DNA of 64,000 nucleotides. Source: VRUE01 sp963728045 (lineage in GTDB: Bacteria > Actinomycetota > Thermoleophilia > Solirubrobacterales > 70-9). The first letter of the stretch is position 1, and each line of letters starts with the position of its first letter. The translations under genes were made by a program, and so were the position numbers. The notes beneath the pieces are model-generated. The model searched no databases. It was given only the letters and a program-made list of their open reading frames with translations, and was not told where the DNA came from. Below are positions 7,101 to 15,839 of the stretch, in pieces. The stretch spans positions 186,001-250,000 of the forward strand of contig CAVSIE010000002.1 of assembly GCA_963728045.1 (NCBI GenBank), written 5' to 3'.

Positions 7101-8048
7101 GTGGCCGATTTGGCAACAGTCGAGATCGATGCTCAGTACCGCCAAGTGCGCGAGGAGTGTGGGGTGCTCGATCGCTCGGCGCGGGGCATGCTGCTGGTCA
7201 CCGGCCCCGAGGCGGCCGAGTACCTGCAGGGGCAGCTGACCAGCGACGTCGAGGCGCTGGCGCCGGGCGAGGGCGGCTATGCGGCCCTGCTCGACCGCAA
7301 GGGCCACATGCAGGCCGATATGCGAGTGCTGCGTCTCTCGCCGGAGGAGATCTGGATCGACACCGAGCCGGAGGCGCTCGAGGCGGCCCGCCGCCATCTG
7401 CAGACCTACAAGATCGGCCGCCAGGTCGAGGTCGCCGACGCCGAGCGGGCGCTCTTCTCCCTGATCGGACCGCGCAGCGCCGAGATCGCCACCACTCCCC
7501 CGCTTCCCCTTTACCGCTGCGAGCGGCTGACGGCGCACGGCGTCGAGTGCCTCGCGGTCGGGACCCGCGACGGGATCGACCTGATCGCCGCCGCGGACGA
7601 TGCCGAGCGCCTGCGAGAGGCGCTGGTCGCGGCCGGCGCCCCCGAAGTCGTTCCCGAGGTGGCCGAGATCCTGCGGATCGAGGCAGGCAGGCCGCGCTTC
7701 GGCGCCGAGATGGGCCCGCAGACGATGCCCGCCGAGGCCGGCATCGTCGAGGCCGCGGTGAGCTTCACCAAGGGCTGCTACATCGGCCAAGAGCCAGTGG
7801 CACGCCTCCACTACAAGGGCCGCCCGAACCGCCACCTGCGCGGGCTGAGGCTGAGCGCTCCGGTGGCGCCCGGAACATCCCTGCGACTCGGCGAGAAGGA
7901 GGTCGGCGAGGTCGGCAGCTCCTGCCTCTCCCCCGCCCTCGGCCAGCTTGGGCTGGCGATCGTCCGCCGCGAGGCGGAGCCCGGCGATGAGCTCGCCGTA
8001 GGTGAAGATGGCGTTACGGCGCGCGTGGTCGACTTGCCCTTCGGTTAG
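7101..8048 (+). CDS. ygfZ: YgfZ/GcvT-like folate-binding Fe-S maturation protein
   Basis: A 315-residue relative of the glycine-cleavage T protein. The diagnostic YgfZ box FTKGCYIGQEPVARLHYKG is present at about residues 222-240, with the conserved Cys of K-G-C-Y-x-G-Q-E. YgfZ uses tetrahydrofolate to support assembly or repair of certain [4Fe-4S] proteins such as MiaB in the cytoplasm. Start is GTG at 7101, giving MADLATVEIDAQYRQVREECGVLDRS. The neighbours (a lipoprotein 12 bases downstream, the metal operon divergent) give no further functional hint. The family match is strong; the physiological client proteins are unknown. Confidence 0.9.
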   Translation: MADLATVEIDAQYRQVREECGVLDRSARGMLLVTGPEAAEYLQGQLTSDVEALAPGEGGYAALLDRKGHMQADMRVLRLSPEEIWIDTEPEALEAARRHLQTYKIGRQVEVADAERALFSLIGPRSAEIATTPPLPLYRCERLTAHGVECLAVGTRDGIDLIAAADDAERLREALVAAGAPEVVPEVAEILRIEAGRPRFGAEMGPQTMPAEAGIVEAAVSFTKGCYIGQEPVARLHYKGRPNRHLRGLRLSAPVAPGTSLRLGEKEVGEVGSSCLSPALGQLGLAIVRREAEPGDELAVGEDGVTARVVDLPFG

Positions 8049-8060
8049 ATTCTCGCCGCG

Positions 8061-8549
8061 ATGGATCGTCGGAGAGGGAGCGTTGCGGCGCTGGCATGCG
8101 CACTGGGTGCGCTGGCACTGATCGTCGCCGGGTGCGGCGCCGAGGAGCGGGTCAACAATCCACGGCCGCAGCCACCCACCCACGTCAGCGTCTCGGTCAC
8201 CGAGGGCGAGGTCACGGTGCAGCCCGAGCGGATCGCAGTCGGGCCCGAACCGACCCAGCAGATCCCCCAGAACGAGGACGTCGAGCAGCCGACGGTGCGC
8301 AGCAACGCGCCGCTCAGCGTGCTGATCGTCGCCGCCAACCTCACCGACGTCCGCTCGCGGCTGGTCCTGCGCGGGCCGAAAGACGCCAGCTCGGGCGCCC
8401 TCGTCCCCAACGGCAACGGCACCCTCCTCACCGACCTGCCCACCGGGGCCTACGAGATCGTCGCGGCCGGCCTCCCCGACGCCAAGCCCGCTCGCCTCGT
8501 CGTCGGCCCCTACCGAACCTCCTCCGATAACGACATCCTGCTGCCGTAG
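8061..8549 (+). CDS. Secreted lipoprotein of unknown function
   Basis: A 162-residue lipoprotein. The signal peptide ends in the lipobox LIVAGCG, placing the mature Cys near residue 25. The rest is a Pro-rich linker followed by a small beta-sandwich-like region (SVLIVAANLTDVRSRLVLRGPKDASS and DLPTGAYEIVAAGLPDAKPARLVVGPYR, each quoted in part of its length) with no cysteines. I do not recognise a named family. It starts 12 bases after ygfZ, so it may be co-transcribed, and an intrinsic terminator follows the stop immediately. Confidence 0.75.
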   Translation: MDRRRGSVAALACALGALALIVAGCGAEERVNNPRPQPPTHVSVSVTEGEVTVQPERIAVGPEPTQQIPQNEDVEQPTVRSNAPLSVLIVAANLTDVRSRLVLRGPKDASSGALVPNGNGTLLTDLPTGAYEIVAAGLPDAKPARLVVGPYRTSSDNDILLP

Positions 8550-8570
8550 AAGCCGCTGCAAGCGGCTTTT
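8550..8570 (+). terminator. Intrinsic terminator
   Basis: An 8-base perfect stem (AAGCCGCT with AGCGGCTT), a 3-base loop and a T-rich end begin directly at the lipoprotein stop codon. It separates this transcript from rmuC. Confidence 0.8.
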
Positions 8571-8608
8571 CAGGATTGCGGTCCCGTCTGGGCGGCTTGT
8601 CAGCATCG

Positions 8609-9775
8609 ATGGCGATGACCGTCGTGCTCGCAATCGCCGTCCTCCTACTCACAGCGGGGCTGGTTTACGCACTGGCATCCCGGCGCCAGCCCGGGCAGCC
8701 GGACCTGGGCCCGGCGATCCAGGAGGCGACCTCGAAAGCGGTCGCCGACCTGCAGCGGATGAACGAGGAGTCGCGCAAGGTCGACGCCCGGACGGCGGAG
8801 GCGGCCCTGGACAAGCGGCAGGCGGAGATCAAAGCCCTGGCCGAGCGAATCGCGAGGGGGCAGGAGAGAATCGAGAAGGAGGTCCAGCGGCGCGGCGAGA
8901 CCGACCTTCAGACACGAGCTCTGATCGAGCAGGTGGGCCAGACGGTCGGCAACCTAGGGGCAGAGACCGCAGGCCTGAAGAAGGCGCTGCGCCAGCCCCA
9001 GACCCGCGGCCAGTGGGGCGAGCTGCAGCTGCGGCGCTGCATCGAGATCGCCGGCATGACCGAGCACGTCGACTTCGAGCTGCAGCAGACGCTGCGCACC
9101 GAAGCCGGCCGGCTGCGACCCGATGCCCGCTTCCTGCTGCCGGAGGGACGCAGCTTCGTCGCCGACTCGAAGGTCCCGCTCGACGCCTTCCTCGACGCCC
9201 AGGAGTCCGAGGTCGATTCCGAGCGCAAGGCCCATCTCGAGCGCCACGCCCGGCAGGCGCGCGAGCACGTGCGCAGCCTCAGCTCGAAGGACTATCAGGG
9301 CCAGTTCAAGGCCGGCGAGATGCCGGACCTGGTGGTCTGCTTCATCCCCAACGAGCCCGCCCTGCACGCGGCCTTTGCCGCCGATCCCGAGCTCTTCGAC
9401 TACGCCCTCGAGCGCAACGTCCTGCTCGTCAGCCCGACCTCGCTGATCGGCCTGCTGCGGACGATGGAGCTCGGCTGGCGCCAGGAGCGGATGGTCGCCG
9501 AGGCGGCGGAGATCGCCGAGGCGGCGGGGACGCTGCACGGGCGCTTCGCCAAGTTCCTCAGCGAGCTCGAGAAAGTCGGCAAAGGCTTGAAAACAGCGGC
9601 AACCGGTTACGACTCCGCCATTGCCTCGATGGAGAGCCGGCTGCTACCCCAGCTGCGCAAAGTGGAGGACCTCGGCATAGCCCCGGGTAAGAAGATCGAG
9701 CCGCCGGAACCGGTCGAAATCACGGTCCGCCAGATCACGGCCCCCGAGCTGCGCGAGACGTCCGAAGCCGCGTAG
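8609..9775 (+). CDS. rmuC: RmuC-family DNA recombination protein
   Basis: About 388 residues. One N-terminal transmembrane helix (MAMTVVLAIAVLLLTAGLVYAL) is followed by a long coiled coil (about residues 40-110) rich in Glu, Lys and Arg, then the conserved RmuC nuclease-like core with RGQWGELQLRRCIEIAGM, DARFLLPEGRSFVADSKVPLDAF and NVLLVSPTSLIGLLRTM segments. RmuC limits inversions at short inverted repeats and resembles restriction-endonuclease-fold nucleases. A TTG at 8576 would add 11 residues; the ATG at 8609 puts the membrane helix at the start and is preferred. The terminator upstream argues for its own promoter. Confidence 0.88.
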   Translation: MAMTVVLAIAVLLLTAGLVYALASRRQPGQPDLGPAIQEATSKAVADLQRMNEESRKVDARTAEAALDKRQAEIKALAERIARGQERIEKEVQRRGETDLQTRALIEQVGQTVGNLGAETAGLKKALRQPQTRGQWGELQLRRCIEIAGMTEHVDFELQQTLRTEAGRLRPDARFLLPEGRSFVADSKVPLDAFLDAQESEVDSERKAHLERHARQAREHVRSLSSKDYQGQFKAGEMPDLVVCFIPNEPALHAAFAADPELFDYALERNVLLVSPTSLIGLLRTMELGWRQERMVAEAAEIAEAAGTLHGRFAKFLSELEKVGKGLKTAATGYDSAIASMESRLLPQLRKVEDLGIAPGKKIEPPEPVEITVRQITAPELRETSEAA

Positions 9776-9814
9776 GATTCGCCGCCCGTCACCAAACGAC
9801 CCGCGGAGGACCTC

Positions 9815-11077
9815 TTGGCCGTAGACACCAGCGCAGTCGCGAAATTGGACGTCGAGCCCGGCACGCTGCCGGAGACGATGGCGGCCTGGGTGATCCGCCA
9901 GGAGCGCGAGGGAGAGCCGACCGAGGCCTTCCAGCTGGAGGAGATCGAGGTTCCCGAGCCCGGCGCCTTCGAGGTGGTCGTCCGCGTGATGGCGGCCGGG
10001 GTCAACTTCAACAACGTCTGGGCGGCGCTCGGCAAGCCGGTCTCGGTCTTCGGCTACGGCGACCATCCCGAGTACGGCCACCACATCGGCGGCTCCGACG
10101 CCTCCGGCATCGTCTGGAAGGTCGGCGAGGGCGTCACCCGCTGGAAGCCGGGCGACGAGGTCGTAGTCCACTGCAACCAGGCCTCCTATGAGGACGTTGA
10201 GGTGCACGGGCTCGACCCGCTGGCGGCGCCGAGCCAGCAGATCTGGGGCTACGAGACGACCTGGGGCTCCTTCGCCCAGTTCACCAAGGTGCAGGCGCAG
10301 CAACTCCTCCCCCGCCCCCAGAACCTCTCATGGGTCGAGTCCTCCGCCTACGGCCTCACCTACTTCACCGCCTACCGGATGCTGATCGACCAGTGCAAGC
10401 TGCAGCCGGGCCACAACGTCCTGATCTGGGGCGCCGCCGGCGGCCTCGGCGTCTTTGCCGTGCAGCTCTGCAAGGCGGCGGGCGCCAACGCGGTCGGCGT
10501 CGTCTCCTCCGACGAGAAGGGCGAGCTGGTCAAGCAACTGGGCGCGGTCGACTACATCAACCGGGGCGAGTTCGGCGAGATGATGAGGACCAAGGAGAAC
10601 CTCGCCGACCCGGCCGCCGATAAGGAGCGCTTCAAGGCCTCACGCGGCTTCGCCAAGCGAGTCAAGGAGATCCTCGGCGATGCCCCCGACATCGTCTTCG
10701 AGCACGTCGGCCAGGCCACCTTCCCGACCTCGGTCTTCGTCGTCAAGCCGTTCGGCAAAGTCGTGATCTGCGGCGCTACCTCGGGCTTCCAGCTCGACTT
10801 CGACGTGCGCTACCTGTGGATGCGCCAGAAGCAGATCATCGGCTCGCACTTCGCCAACGCCTACGAGTGCATGCGGGCCAACCAACTGATGGCGGAGGGC
10901 AAGGTCCGGCCGGTGATCTGGCAGACGATGGGCTTCGACGGGGTCGCCGAGGCGCACCAGCTGCTGCACGAAAACAAGCACCTGGGCAAGATCTCGATCC
11001 TGGTCGGGGCCGAGTCCGAGGACGAGGGCAAGAACGAGGACGGCCCGGGAGCGATCCGGGCGGAGGTGGGAGCATGA
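9815..11077 (+). CDS. ccr: Crotonyl-CoA carboxylase/reductase
   Basis: A 420-residue NADPH-dependent enzyme of the zinc-free medium-chain dehydrogenase superfamily that reductively carboxylates crotonyl-CoA to ethylmalonyl-CoA, the key step of the ethylmalonyl-CoA pathway. Recognised by VMAAGVNFNNVWAALGKPVSVF, the GHHIGGSDASGIVWKVGEGV block, the nucleotide loop IWGAAGGLGVFAVQLCKAAGA and the FANAYECMRANQLMAEGKV tail, each characteristic of Ccr rather than ordinary quinone reductases. Start TTG at 9815 gives MAVDTSAVAKLDVEPGTLPETM. It overlaps the next gene (ATGA). The mutase at 24744 and hydratase at 44969 fit the same pathway. Confidence 0.9.
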   Translation: MAVDTSAVAKLDVEPGTLPETMAAWVIRQEREGEPTEAFQLEEIEVPEPGAFEVVVRVMAAGVNFNNVWAALGKPVSVFGYGDHPEYGHHIGGSDASGIVWKVGEGVTRWKPGDEVVVHCNQASYEDVEVHGLDPLAAPSQQIWGYETTWGSFAQFTKVQAQQLLPRPQNLSWVESSAYGLTYFTAYRMLIDQCKLQPGHNVLIWGAAGGLGVFAVQLCKAAGANAVGVVSSDEKGELVKQLGAVDYINRGEFGEMMRTKENLADPAADKERFKASRGFAKRVKEILGDAPDIVFEHVGQATFPTSVFVVKPFGKVVICGATSGFQLDFDVRYLWMRQKQIIGSHFANAYECMRANQLMAEGKVRPVIWQTMGFDGVAEAHQLLHENKHLGKISILVGAESEDEGKNEDGPGAIRAEVGA

Positions 11078-11367
11078 GCGAGGTCTGCACGATCGACTGG
11101 CACGTCGCCCCCTTCCGGGCGGACCGTTGGCTCGATCTCTGGGAGCCGGCAGCGGCGCGGATGCCCGCCTTCGGCGCCAAGAGCTGGTCGCTGATCCGCT
11201 CGATCGACGACCCGCTGCACTTCCAGCAGTCCTCAGTCTGGGAGAGCCGCGCCGACTTCGAGCGCTACTGGTTCTCGGACGAGATCGAGGCCGCCCGCGC
11301 CGAGGTCATCGACCTCCACGACCTGCCGGTGCTGCCCGCCTGGCACACCCTCGTAGTCGCTGAGTAG
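11074..11367 (+). CDS. Small dimeric alpha/beta-barrel-like protein
   Basis: A 97-residue protein (MSEVCTIDWHVAPFRADRW start) whose ATG overlaps the ccr stop by four bases, so it is translated with it. Predicted pattern beta-alpha-beta-beta-alpha-beta, with FQQSSVWESRADFERYW, resembles the antibiotic-biosynthesis-monooxygenase/EthD-type dimeric barrel family. No catalytic residues can be assigned. Coupling to ccr suggests a role around acyl-CoA metabolism, but this is only inferred from context. Confidence 0.7.
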   Translation: MSEVCTIDWHVAPFRADRWLDLWEPAAARMPAFGAKSWSLIRSIDDPLHFQQSSVWESRADFERYWFSDEIEAARAEVIDLHDLPVLPAWHTLVVAE

Positions 11368-11376
11368 CGACCGCGC

Positions 11377-13965
11377 TCAATCCCGCGGCAACACCCTCCA
11401 GCCGAAGGTCGCCGGCGTCTGGTCGGCTTTACCGTCGGCGCCGACGGCGATGACGCGGAAGACATGCCGTCCTGGCCTTAGGTTCCTGTAGACCCGCGGC
11501 GAGCCGCAGTGCCTCAGGGGGCGACTGTCGAGCTTGCAGCGGAAGCTGGCACTGGGCGCCGATGCGGAGAACTCGAACCTCGCCGTCGAGCTGCGCGCTT
11601 TCTTTTTCGGATGCCGGTCGATGCGGGTGCGCGGGGGCTCCAGTGGCGGGGGCGGTGGAGGTGGCGGGAGCGGTGGTAGGACCTTCGCATAGGTCGCCAA
11701 GTAGGAGGCAGAGCTGTCGGCCTGCGCCGTGTGGACCCGGTCGCCGCCATCGGACCAGCTTCGCCAGGCGTAGGTATCGCCGCCGAGCTGGGCCGATGCC
11801 GGGGCGGCCAGCAACACGTTGGAGCCCTCGATCGAGGTCAAGGGGAACGGCGTCGGGGCAGTGAGCAGACCGGCGTCGATCGTCACGCCGAGCGGATTCG
11901 AAGAGATCATCAGCTCGACGGTACGAGGGTCGATTTTGACCGTCTGCTTCGCCGTGAGGCCGCGGGAGTCGACCGCGGTCAGGGTCAGCTCGATGTGGGA
12001 CGGGTAGTCGTGGTCGGGCGCGGCGAAGCTCCCCGAATCGACCGTTGGAAAAGCCAGCAACGGGTGCCCGTGGCAGCCTTTCGCTTCGGGACAGTGGAAG
12101 AGGCGGGTGCTCCAGTCGAGGCTGGTCGAAGGGAGCTCGCCGTCCTCACCGTCCTCGGCGGTTCCGGAGAACTCGATCTGCTCCCCCACGGCCCATTTCA
12201 GGTCAGATAGGGGCTCAGCGATTTCCGGCTGCGGCGGCGTGTTGCCCGGATAGACGGTGAGCCGCGCGATGCTGCTGGCGCCGTTACCGTCGCTGACGCG
12301 AACCGCAGCAGTGTGGTTCTGTTTGTCGCCGTAGGTTTCGCTTGCAGTCCCCGACGAGGTGGGCGGATCGAAGCCCCCGTCCCCATCGAGGTCCCACTCG
12401 TACTCCAGCTGATCGTCGTCGGCATCAGTCGATTCGGTGGCGTCGAACTCCACTTCCAGCGGCGTTGTGCCCCACTGGTTGTCGGCCTCGAGGCGCGCCA
12501 CCGGCGGCTGATTCCCGGAGAAGTAGGCAATCCGGTGGACCGCTCCCGGTTCGAATTCGTCGCCCCCGACCTCGCTGAAGAGGCTGACGTAGAAGAGATT
12601 CCCTTCCGGCCCGACCTCGAGGTCGATGCCGGGATAGGGGCCAGCTTCGGAGAGGAAGGGCGTCAGCGTCGAGGGATTTGGGCGTCCGTCCTCGCCGGGG
12701 AACATCACGTAGATGCAGCCGCGCACGGAGTCCGCGAAGAAGAGGGCGTCCTCGAAGGCGGCGGGGAACGCGCCTCCGTCGTAGAAGGCGAGGCCGGAGA
12801 GAGCGGAGCCCTCCGAGAACGGGCAGGTGTCGCCGGAAAACACCCCCTCGTCGTGGTTGTACGAGAAGAAGGGCGCGGGATTCGATCCGGGTTCCGCATA
12901 GAGGCTCTCGCAGAGGTTGAGATCGAGACTGTTGAAAGGACGAATGTCGCCCTCGTAGCAAGGCCAGCCGGAGTTGAACGGCTCGCTCGAGGTGGCGGCA
13001 AGGCGGTCGATCTCCTCGTAGCTGCCGGCGCCTACGTTGCCCACGTAGACCTCGTGCGTATCCGGGTGAACCGCAAAGCGGAACGGGTTGCGGAGACCGA
13101 AGGCGACGATCCGGCGGGCGTTGGCATCGAGACTCTCCTCCATCGGGTTGCCGGGCAGGCCCTCGCCGGTGTCGGGGTCGACGCGGATGACCGTGCCGTC
13201 GAGGCCGGTTGGGTCGGCGAGCGTGCGAACGTCCTGAGAGCGCAGAGAGCCTCCTTCCGCAGTCGGCGGAGTCATCGCCCCGCCAACCCCAGCTGGCGGA
13301 TCCCCACACGGATTGACCTGTGGATGCCCGAACTGCCCGTAGTCGCGGGCGACGTAGCTGGCGCCGTCGCCCCCGCTGACATAGAGCGCGCCATCGCCGT
13401 CGAAGTGGATGTCGCCGATCGAGTGGGAGGAGAACTGCTGGCACCAGTCCTCGATCAGCACCTGCTCAGCGCCCGCTTGGCTCTCAACCGCGGTAAGACG
13501 CGAGAGCCGCCCGCTGATCACACAGCCGTGTGTATCCGAGCCCGGCGGATCGGGGCAGTCGTCGCCTGTCTGGCCTGCCTCGCCCCAAAATGGCGCCGTC
13601 CCGCCGATCGGCGCGTCGTGGGAGTAGAGGACGTACACGTATGGCCTGACGGGGAACTCCGGGTCGAGCGCGAGGCCAAGCAGGCCGCGGTCACCGGAGT
13701 CGTAGACCTGGGTACGGAGGTCGGCGAACACCCCCGGACTCTCGTCCGCGAGGCTCTCGTAGACCTTGATCCTCCCCGCCTTCTCGGCGACGAAGACCCT
13801 GCCGTCGGCGGAGAACTGGAGAGCCGTCGGCTGCCTCAAATCCTCGATCACGGGCACGCTCTGGAAGCCGCTGGGCAGCTCAGCCCCCCGCGCGGGGGGC
13901 TGAGCAAGGGCCAGCGAGAGACTCGCCAAGAGCGAGCAAACGATTACGCGGGCGCCAGCTTTCAA
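11377..13965 (-). CDS. Secreted glucose/sorbosone dehydrogenase-like protein with PKD and Ig-like domains
   Basis: An 862-residue secreted protein. After a signal peptide (about 1-28), residues 30-480 form the soluble-aldose (GSDH/PQQ) six-bladed propeller: RQPTALQFSADGRVFVAEKAGRIKVY, RGLLGLALDPEF, SIGDIHFDGDGALYVSGGDGASY and RNPFRFAVHPDTHEVYVGNVG (given as short landmarks). A PKD domain with EVEFDATESTDADDDQLEYEWDLDGDG follows, then a second Ig-like region, a poly-Pro hinge (PPLPPPPPPPPLEPP) and a C-terminal Ig-like module of a kind frequent in Solirubrobacterales. TTG at 13965 overlaps the clpS stop (TTGA). Substrate unknown; PQQ dependence is a family property. Confidence 0.85.
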   Translation of the reverse strand: MKAGARVIVCSLLASLSLALAQPPARGAELPSGFQSVPVIEDLRQPTALQFSADGRVFVAEKAGRIKVYESLADESPGVFADLRTQVYDSGDRGLLGLALDPEFPVRPYVYVLYSHDAPIGGTAPFWGEAGQTGDDCPDPPGSDTHGCVISGRLSRLTAVESQAGAEQVLIEDWCQQFSSHSIGDIHFDGDGALYVSGGDGASYVARDYGQFGHPQVNPCGDPPAGVGGAMTPPTAEGGSLRSQDVRTLADPTGLDGTVIRVDPDTGEGLPGNPMEESLDANARRIVAFGLRNPFRFAVHPDTHEVYVGNVGAGSYEEIDRLAATSSEPFNSGWPCYEGDIRPFNSLDLNLCESLYAEPGSNPAPFFSYNHDEGVFSGDTCPFSEGSALSGLAFYDGGAFPAAFEDALFFADSVRGCIYVMFPGEDGRPNPSTLTPFLSEAGPYPGIDLEVGPEGNLFYVSLFSEVGGDEFEPGAVHRIAYFSGNQPPVARLEADNQWGTTPLEVEFDATESTDADDDQLEYEWDLDGDGGFDPPTSSGTASETYGDKQNHTAAVRVSDGNGASSIARLTVYPGNTPPQPEIAEPLSDLKWAVGEQIEFSGTAEDGEDGELPSTSLDWSTRLFHCPEAKGCHGHPLLAFPTVDSGSFAAPDHDYPSHIELTLTAVDSRGLTAKQTVKIDPRTVELMISSNPLGVTIDAGLLTAPTPFPLTSIEGSNVLLAAPASAQLGGDTYAWRSWSDGGDRVHTAQADSSASYLATYAKVLPPLPPPPPPPPLEPPRTRIDRHPKKKARSSTARFEFSASAPSASFRCKLDSRPLRHCGSPRVYRNLRPGRHVFRVIAVGADGKADQTPATFGWRVLPRD

Positions 13966-14261
13966 GCGCGCTCCAACGGAGCCATCGTCAGGCCCGCTCC
14001 GTCCAGCTGCGCCCAGTAGTGCTCGGCGGTCTCCTTGGGGCCAGTCCAGACGATCGCCTGACCGCTGTTGTGGATGCTGTCGGCGAACTGGTGACCCTGC
14101 GCGAGGCTGACCCCGGGCAGTACCCGCGCCAGCGTCGCGGCGACGTGATCGAAGGTGTTGTGGTCGTCGTTGCAGACGATCACCCGCCACTCGCCCCCCA
14201 GGCCTGCGCCGGGACCCGCCCCGCGCGGCCGCTCCACCGTGGTCGTTGACATCGCCGCCAA
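13962..14261 (-). CDS. clpS: ClpS, adaptor for ClpAP/ClpCP
   Basis: A 99-residue adaptor that delivers N-degron substrates to the Clp protease. The recognition signature WRVIVCNDDHNTFDHV is at about residues 25-40, with the paired Asp and His that form the N-degron pocket; the rest follows the ClpS fold (FADSIHNSGQAIVWTGPKETAEHYWAQL). MSTTT at 14252 is an alternative start. It is followed by a TTGA overlap with the GSDH-like gene, an unrelated function, so the coupling is likely positional only. Confidence 0.9.
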   Translation of the reverse strand: MAAMSTTTVERPRGAGPGAGLGGEWRVIVCNDDHNTFDHVAATLARVLPGVSLAQGHQFADSIHNSGQAIVWTGPKETAEHYWAQLDGAGLTMAPLERA

Positions 14262-14346
14262 TTATGCGAGAAGTGGGCGAGCCAGGGAAGCTCCCTACCA
14301 CCTGCCATCCCTAAATATGATTTAAATACTCAGATTAGTTATGGTG

Positions 14347-14373
14347 CCTCCAGGCCCGAAGACGACCTGGAGG
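14347..14373 (+). promoter_or_regulatory. Leader hairpin before the HTH gene
   Basis: Inverted repeat CCTCCAGG (14347-14354) and CCTGGAGG (14366-14373) lies 9 bases before the GTG of the HTH gene and could sequester its ribosome site or serve as an operator. There is no T-run. The role is inferred. Confidence 0.4.
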
Positions 14374-14381
14374 TTCACGGA

Positions 14382-14651
14382 GTGACCCAAGACGGCAACG
14401 CAAAGGTCGATCAGCGCCTGCTGAAAGCACTAGCTCACCCACTCCGGGCGAAGGCGCTGCCGCTCTTCGCCGAGGGAACAGTCAGCCCGATCCAGGTCGC
14501 CAGGCGACTCGACGTGGACGTCAGCCACCTCGCCTACCACATCAGGGTGCTGCGCCAGCTCGGCTTCATCGAGCTGGTCGAGACGAGGCAGCGGCGCGGC
14601 GCCCTCGAGCACTTCTACCGCGCCACGGACACCAATTCAGGCGAGCATTAG
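14382..14651 (+). CDS. Small winged-helix (ArsR-like) regulator
   Basis: An 89-residue DNA-binding protein with a single winged-helix domain: LLKALAHPLRAKALPLFAEG and SPIQVARRLDVDVSHLAYHIRVLRQLGFIELVETRQRRGALEHFYR, the typical HTH_20/ArsR layout. No metal-binding Cys pairs are present, so metal sensing is unlikely. GTG start. It sits 27 bases ahead of the first beta-helix gene, in the same direction, and may be co-transcribed with it; a regulatory link to the surface proteins is inference. Short single-HTH regulators like this are common in the order. Confidence 0.82.
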   Translation: MTQDGNAKVDQRLLKALAHPLRAKALPLFAEGTVSPIQVARRLDVDVSHLAYHIRVLRQLGFIELVETRQRRGALEHFYRATDTNSGEH

Positions 14652-14678
14652 GGTCTTCCCTTACCCTCGTCGGCAGCG

Positions 14679-15764
14679 ATGTCGCGACGATTCCACAGCG
14701 GCGCGGTGGCTGTGCTGGTCCTCGTCCTGGGCTTTGGCCTGATCGATCTGGTCGATCAGCCAGAGGAGCTGATCCCTCCCGCCCCCACGTTCCTTCCGGC
14801 CGACCCAGGGGAGATCGAGGACTGCGACCGCTTCGCCAGCCCCTCCGGCTCCGATTTCCGACCGGGGCGAGGAAGCCTCCGGCATCCCTACCGAAGCATC
14901 CCTCGGCTGCTGCGCTCGCTGCGGGGCGGCCAGACCGGGTGCCTCGAGCCGGGGGTCTATTGGCACGGCGGGCTGGCGCGGTTGACCCGTCGCGGCACCG
15001 TCCTGCGCGGGATCGGGCCCGGCCCGGCCCAGATCCGCAGCCCGATCTGGATCATGCCCAGCGCGACGGGCGCCCAGCTACTCAGCGTCTCGCTCACATC
15101 CCGTAACCGGGAGTACCCGGAACCGCTCAAGGTGCAAGCGGATCGAGCACGCGTGGCGGGCAATCAGATCACCGGCAGCACGAACACCATCTGCGTCCTG
15201 ATCGGGTCGCAACGCAGAACCCATGGCGTCACGATCGAGGACAATCGCATCAGCCACTGCGGGCGTCACGGCAAGTTCGACCACCTGATCTACGTCCAGA
15301 ACACCGTCGGGACGACGATCAGGTGGAACCTGCTGACGGACAACCCCGGCGGCTGGGCCGTTCACCTCTATCCCAATGCCGATGACACGCTGATTGAGCA
15401 CAACGTCATCGACCGCAACCGGGGTGGCGTCATCTTCGCCGGCGACGACGAAGACACCTCGGACCGGAACGTCGTTCGGGACAATGCGATCACCTACTCA
15501 GGGCCGCGCTGGAACATCGAGGGCTCTTGGAACGACGATTCCACTGGCACGGACAACCTCGCTTACTCCAACTGCCTGTTCTCACGCGCGGCTGGCGGGC
15601 CAGCCGGGATCGGCGAGGCGGAGGGATTCGCGGCCGAAGCCAATCTGGTGCTGAGCGAATCGCCTTACATCGACCGGGAAAGCGACGATTACATCTTCCG
15701 TCCAGAGAGCCCCTGCCGCGTACTGGTTGGCGATGTCGCCCAGGCCACCGTCGCCGGGCGCTGA
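14679..15764 (+). CDS. Right-handed parallel beta-helix protein, copy A
   Basis: A 361-residue membrane-anchored or secreted protein. The N-terminal hydrophobic helix (about 9-25) is followed by a lead segment (DCDRFASPSGSD) and roughly ten beta-helix coils, ending in a stretch shared with three neighbours: GGWAVHLYPNADDTLIEHN, GGVIFAGDDEDTSDRNVVRDN and SPCRVLVGDV. It is the most divergent of the set and has no Pro-rich tail. Such pectate-lyase-like coils are used by polysaccharide lyases, epimerases and surface adhesins; no catalytic site can be assigned. The polysaccharide gene neighbours suggest exopolysaccharide handling, as an inference. Confidence 0.82.
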   Translation: MSRRFHSGAVAVLVLVLGFGLIDLVDQPEELIPPAPTFLPADPGEIEDCDRFASPSGSDFRPGRGSLRHPYRSIPRLLRSLRGGQTGCLEPGVYWHGGLARLTRRGTVLRGIGPGPAQIRSPIWIMPSATGAQLLSVSLTSRNREYPEPLKVQADRARVAGNQITGSTNTICVLIGSQRRTHGVTIEDNRISHCGRHGKFDHLIYVQNTVGTTIRWNLLTDNPGGWAVHLYPNADDTLIEHNVIDRNRGGVIFAGDDEDTSDRNVVRDNAITYSGPRWNIEGSWNDDSTGTDNLAYSNCLFSRAAGGPAGIGEAEGFAAEANLVLSESPYIDRESDDYIFRPESPCRVLVGDVAQATVAGR

Positions 15765-15839
15765 GCGGCGCCCTGGACATTCGTCTACGCAGAGGCTTTC
15801 GGTTGAAGCGTCCCCACCTGGCGACCCGATGGAGGCGGC

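Noticed and set aside
7059..8633. 524-codon open frame on the minus strand opposite ygfZ
   Set aside because: Opposite two well-supported genes; no motifs, biased Arg/Ala content typical of antisense shadows.
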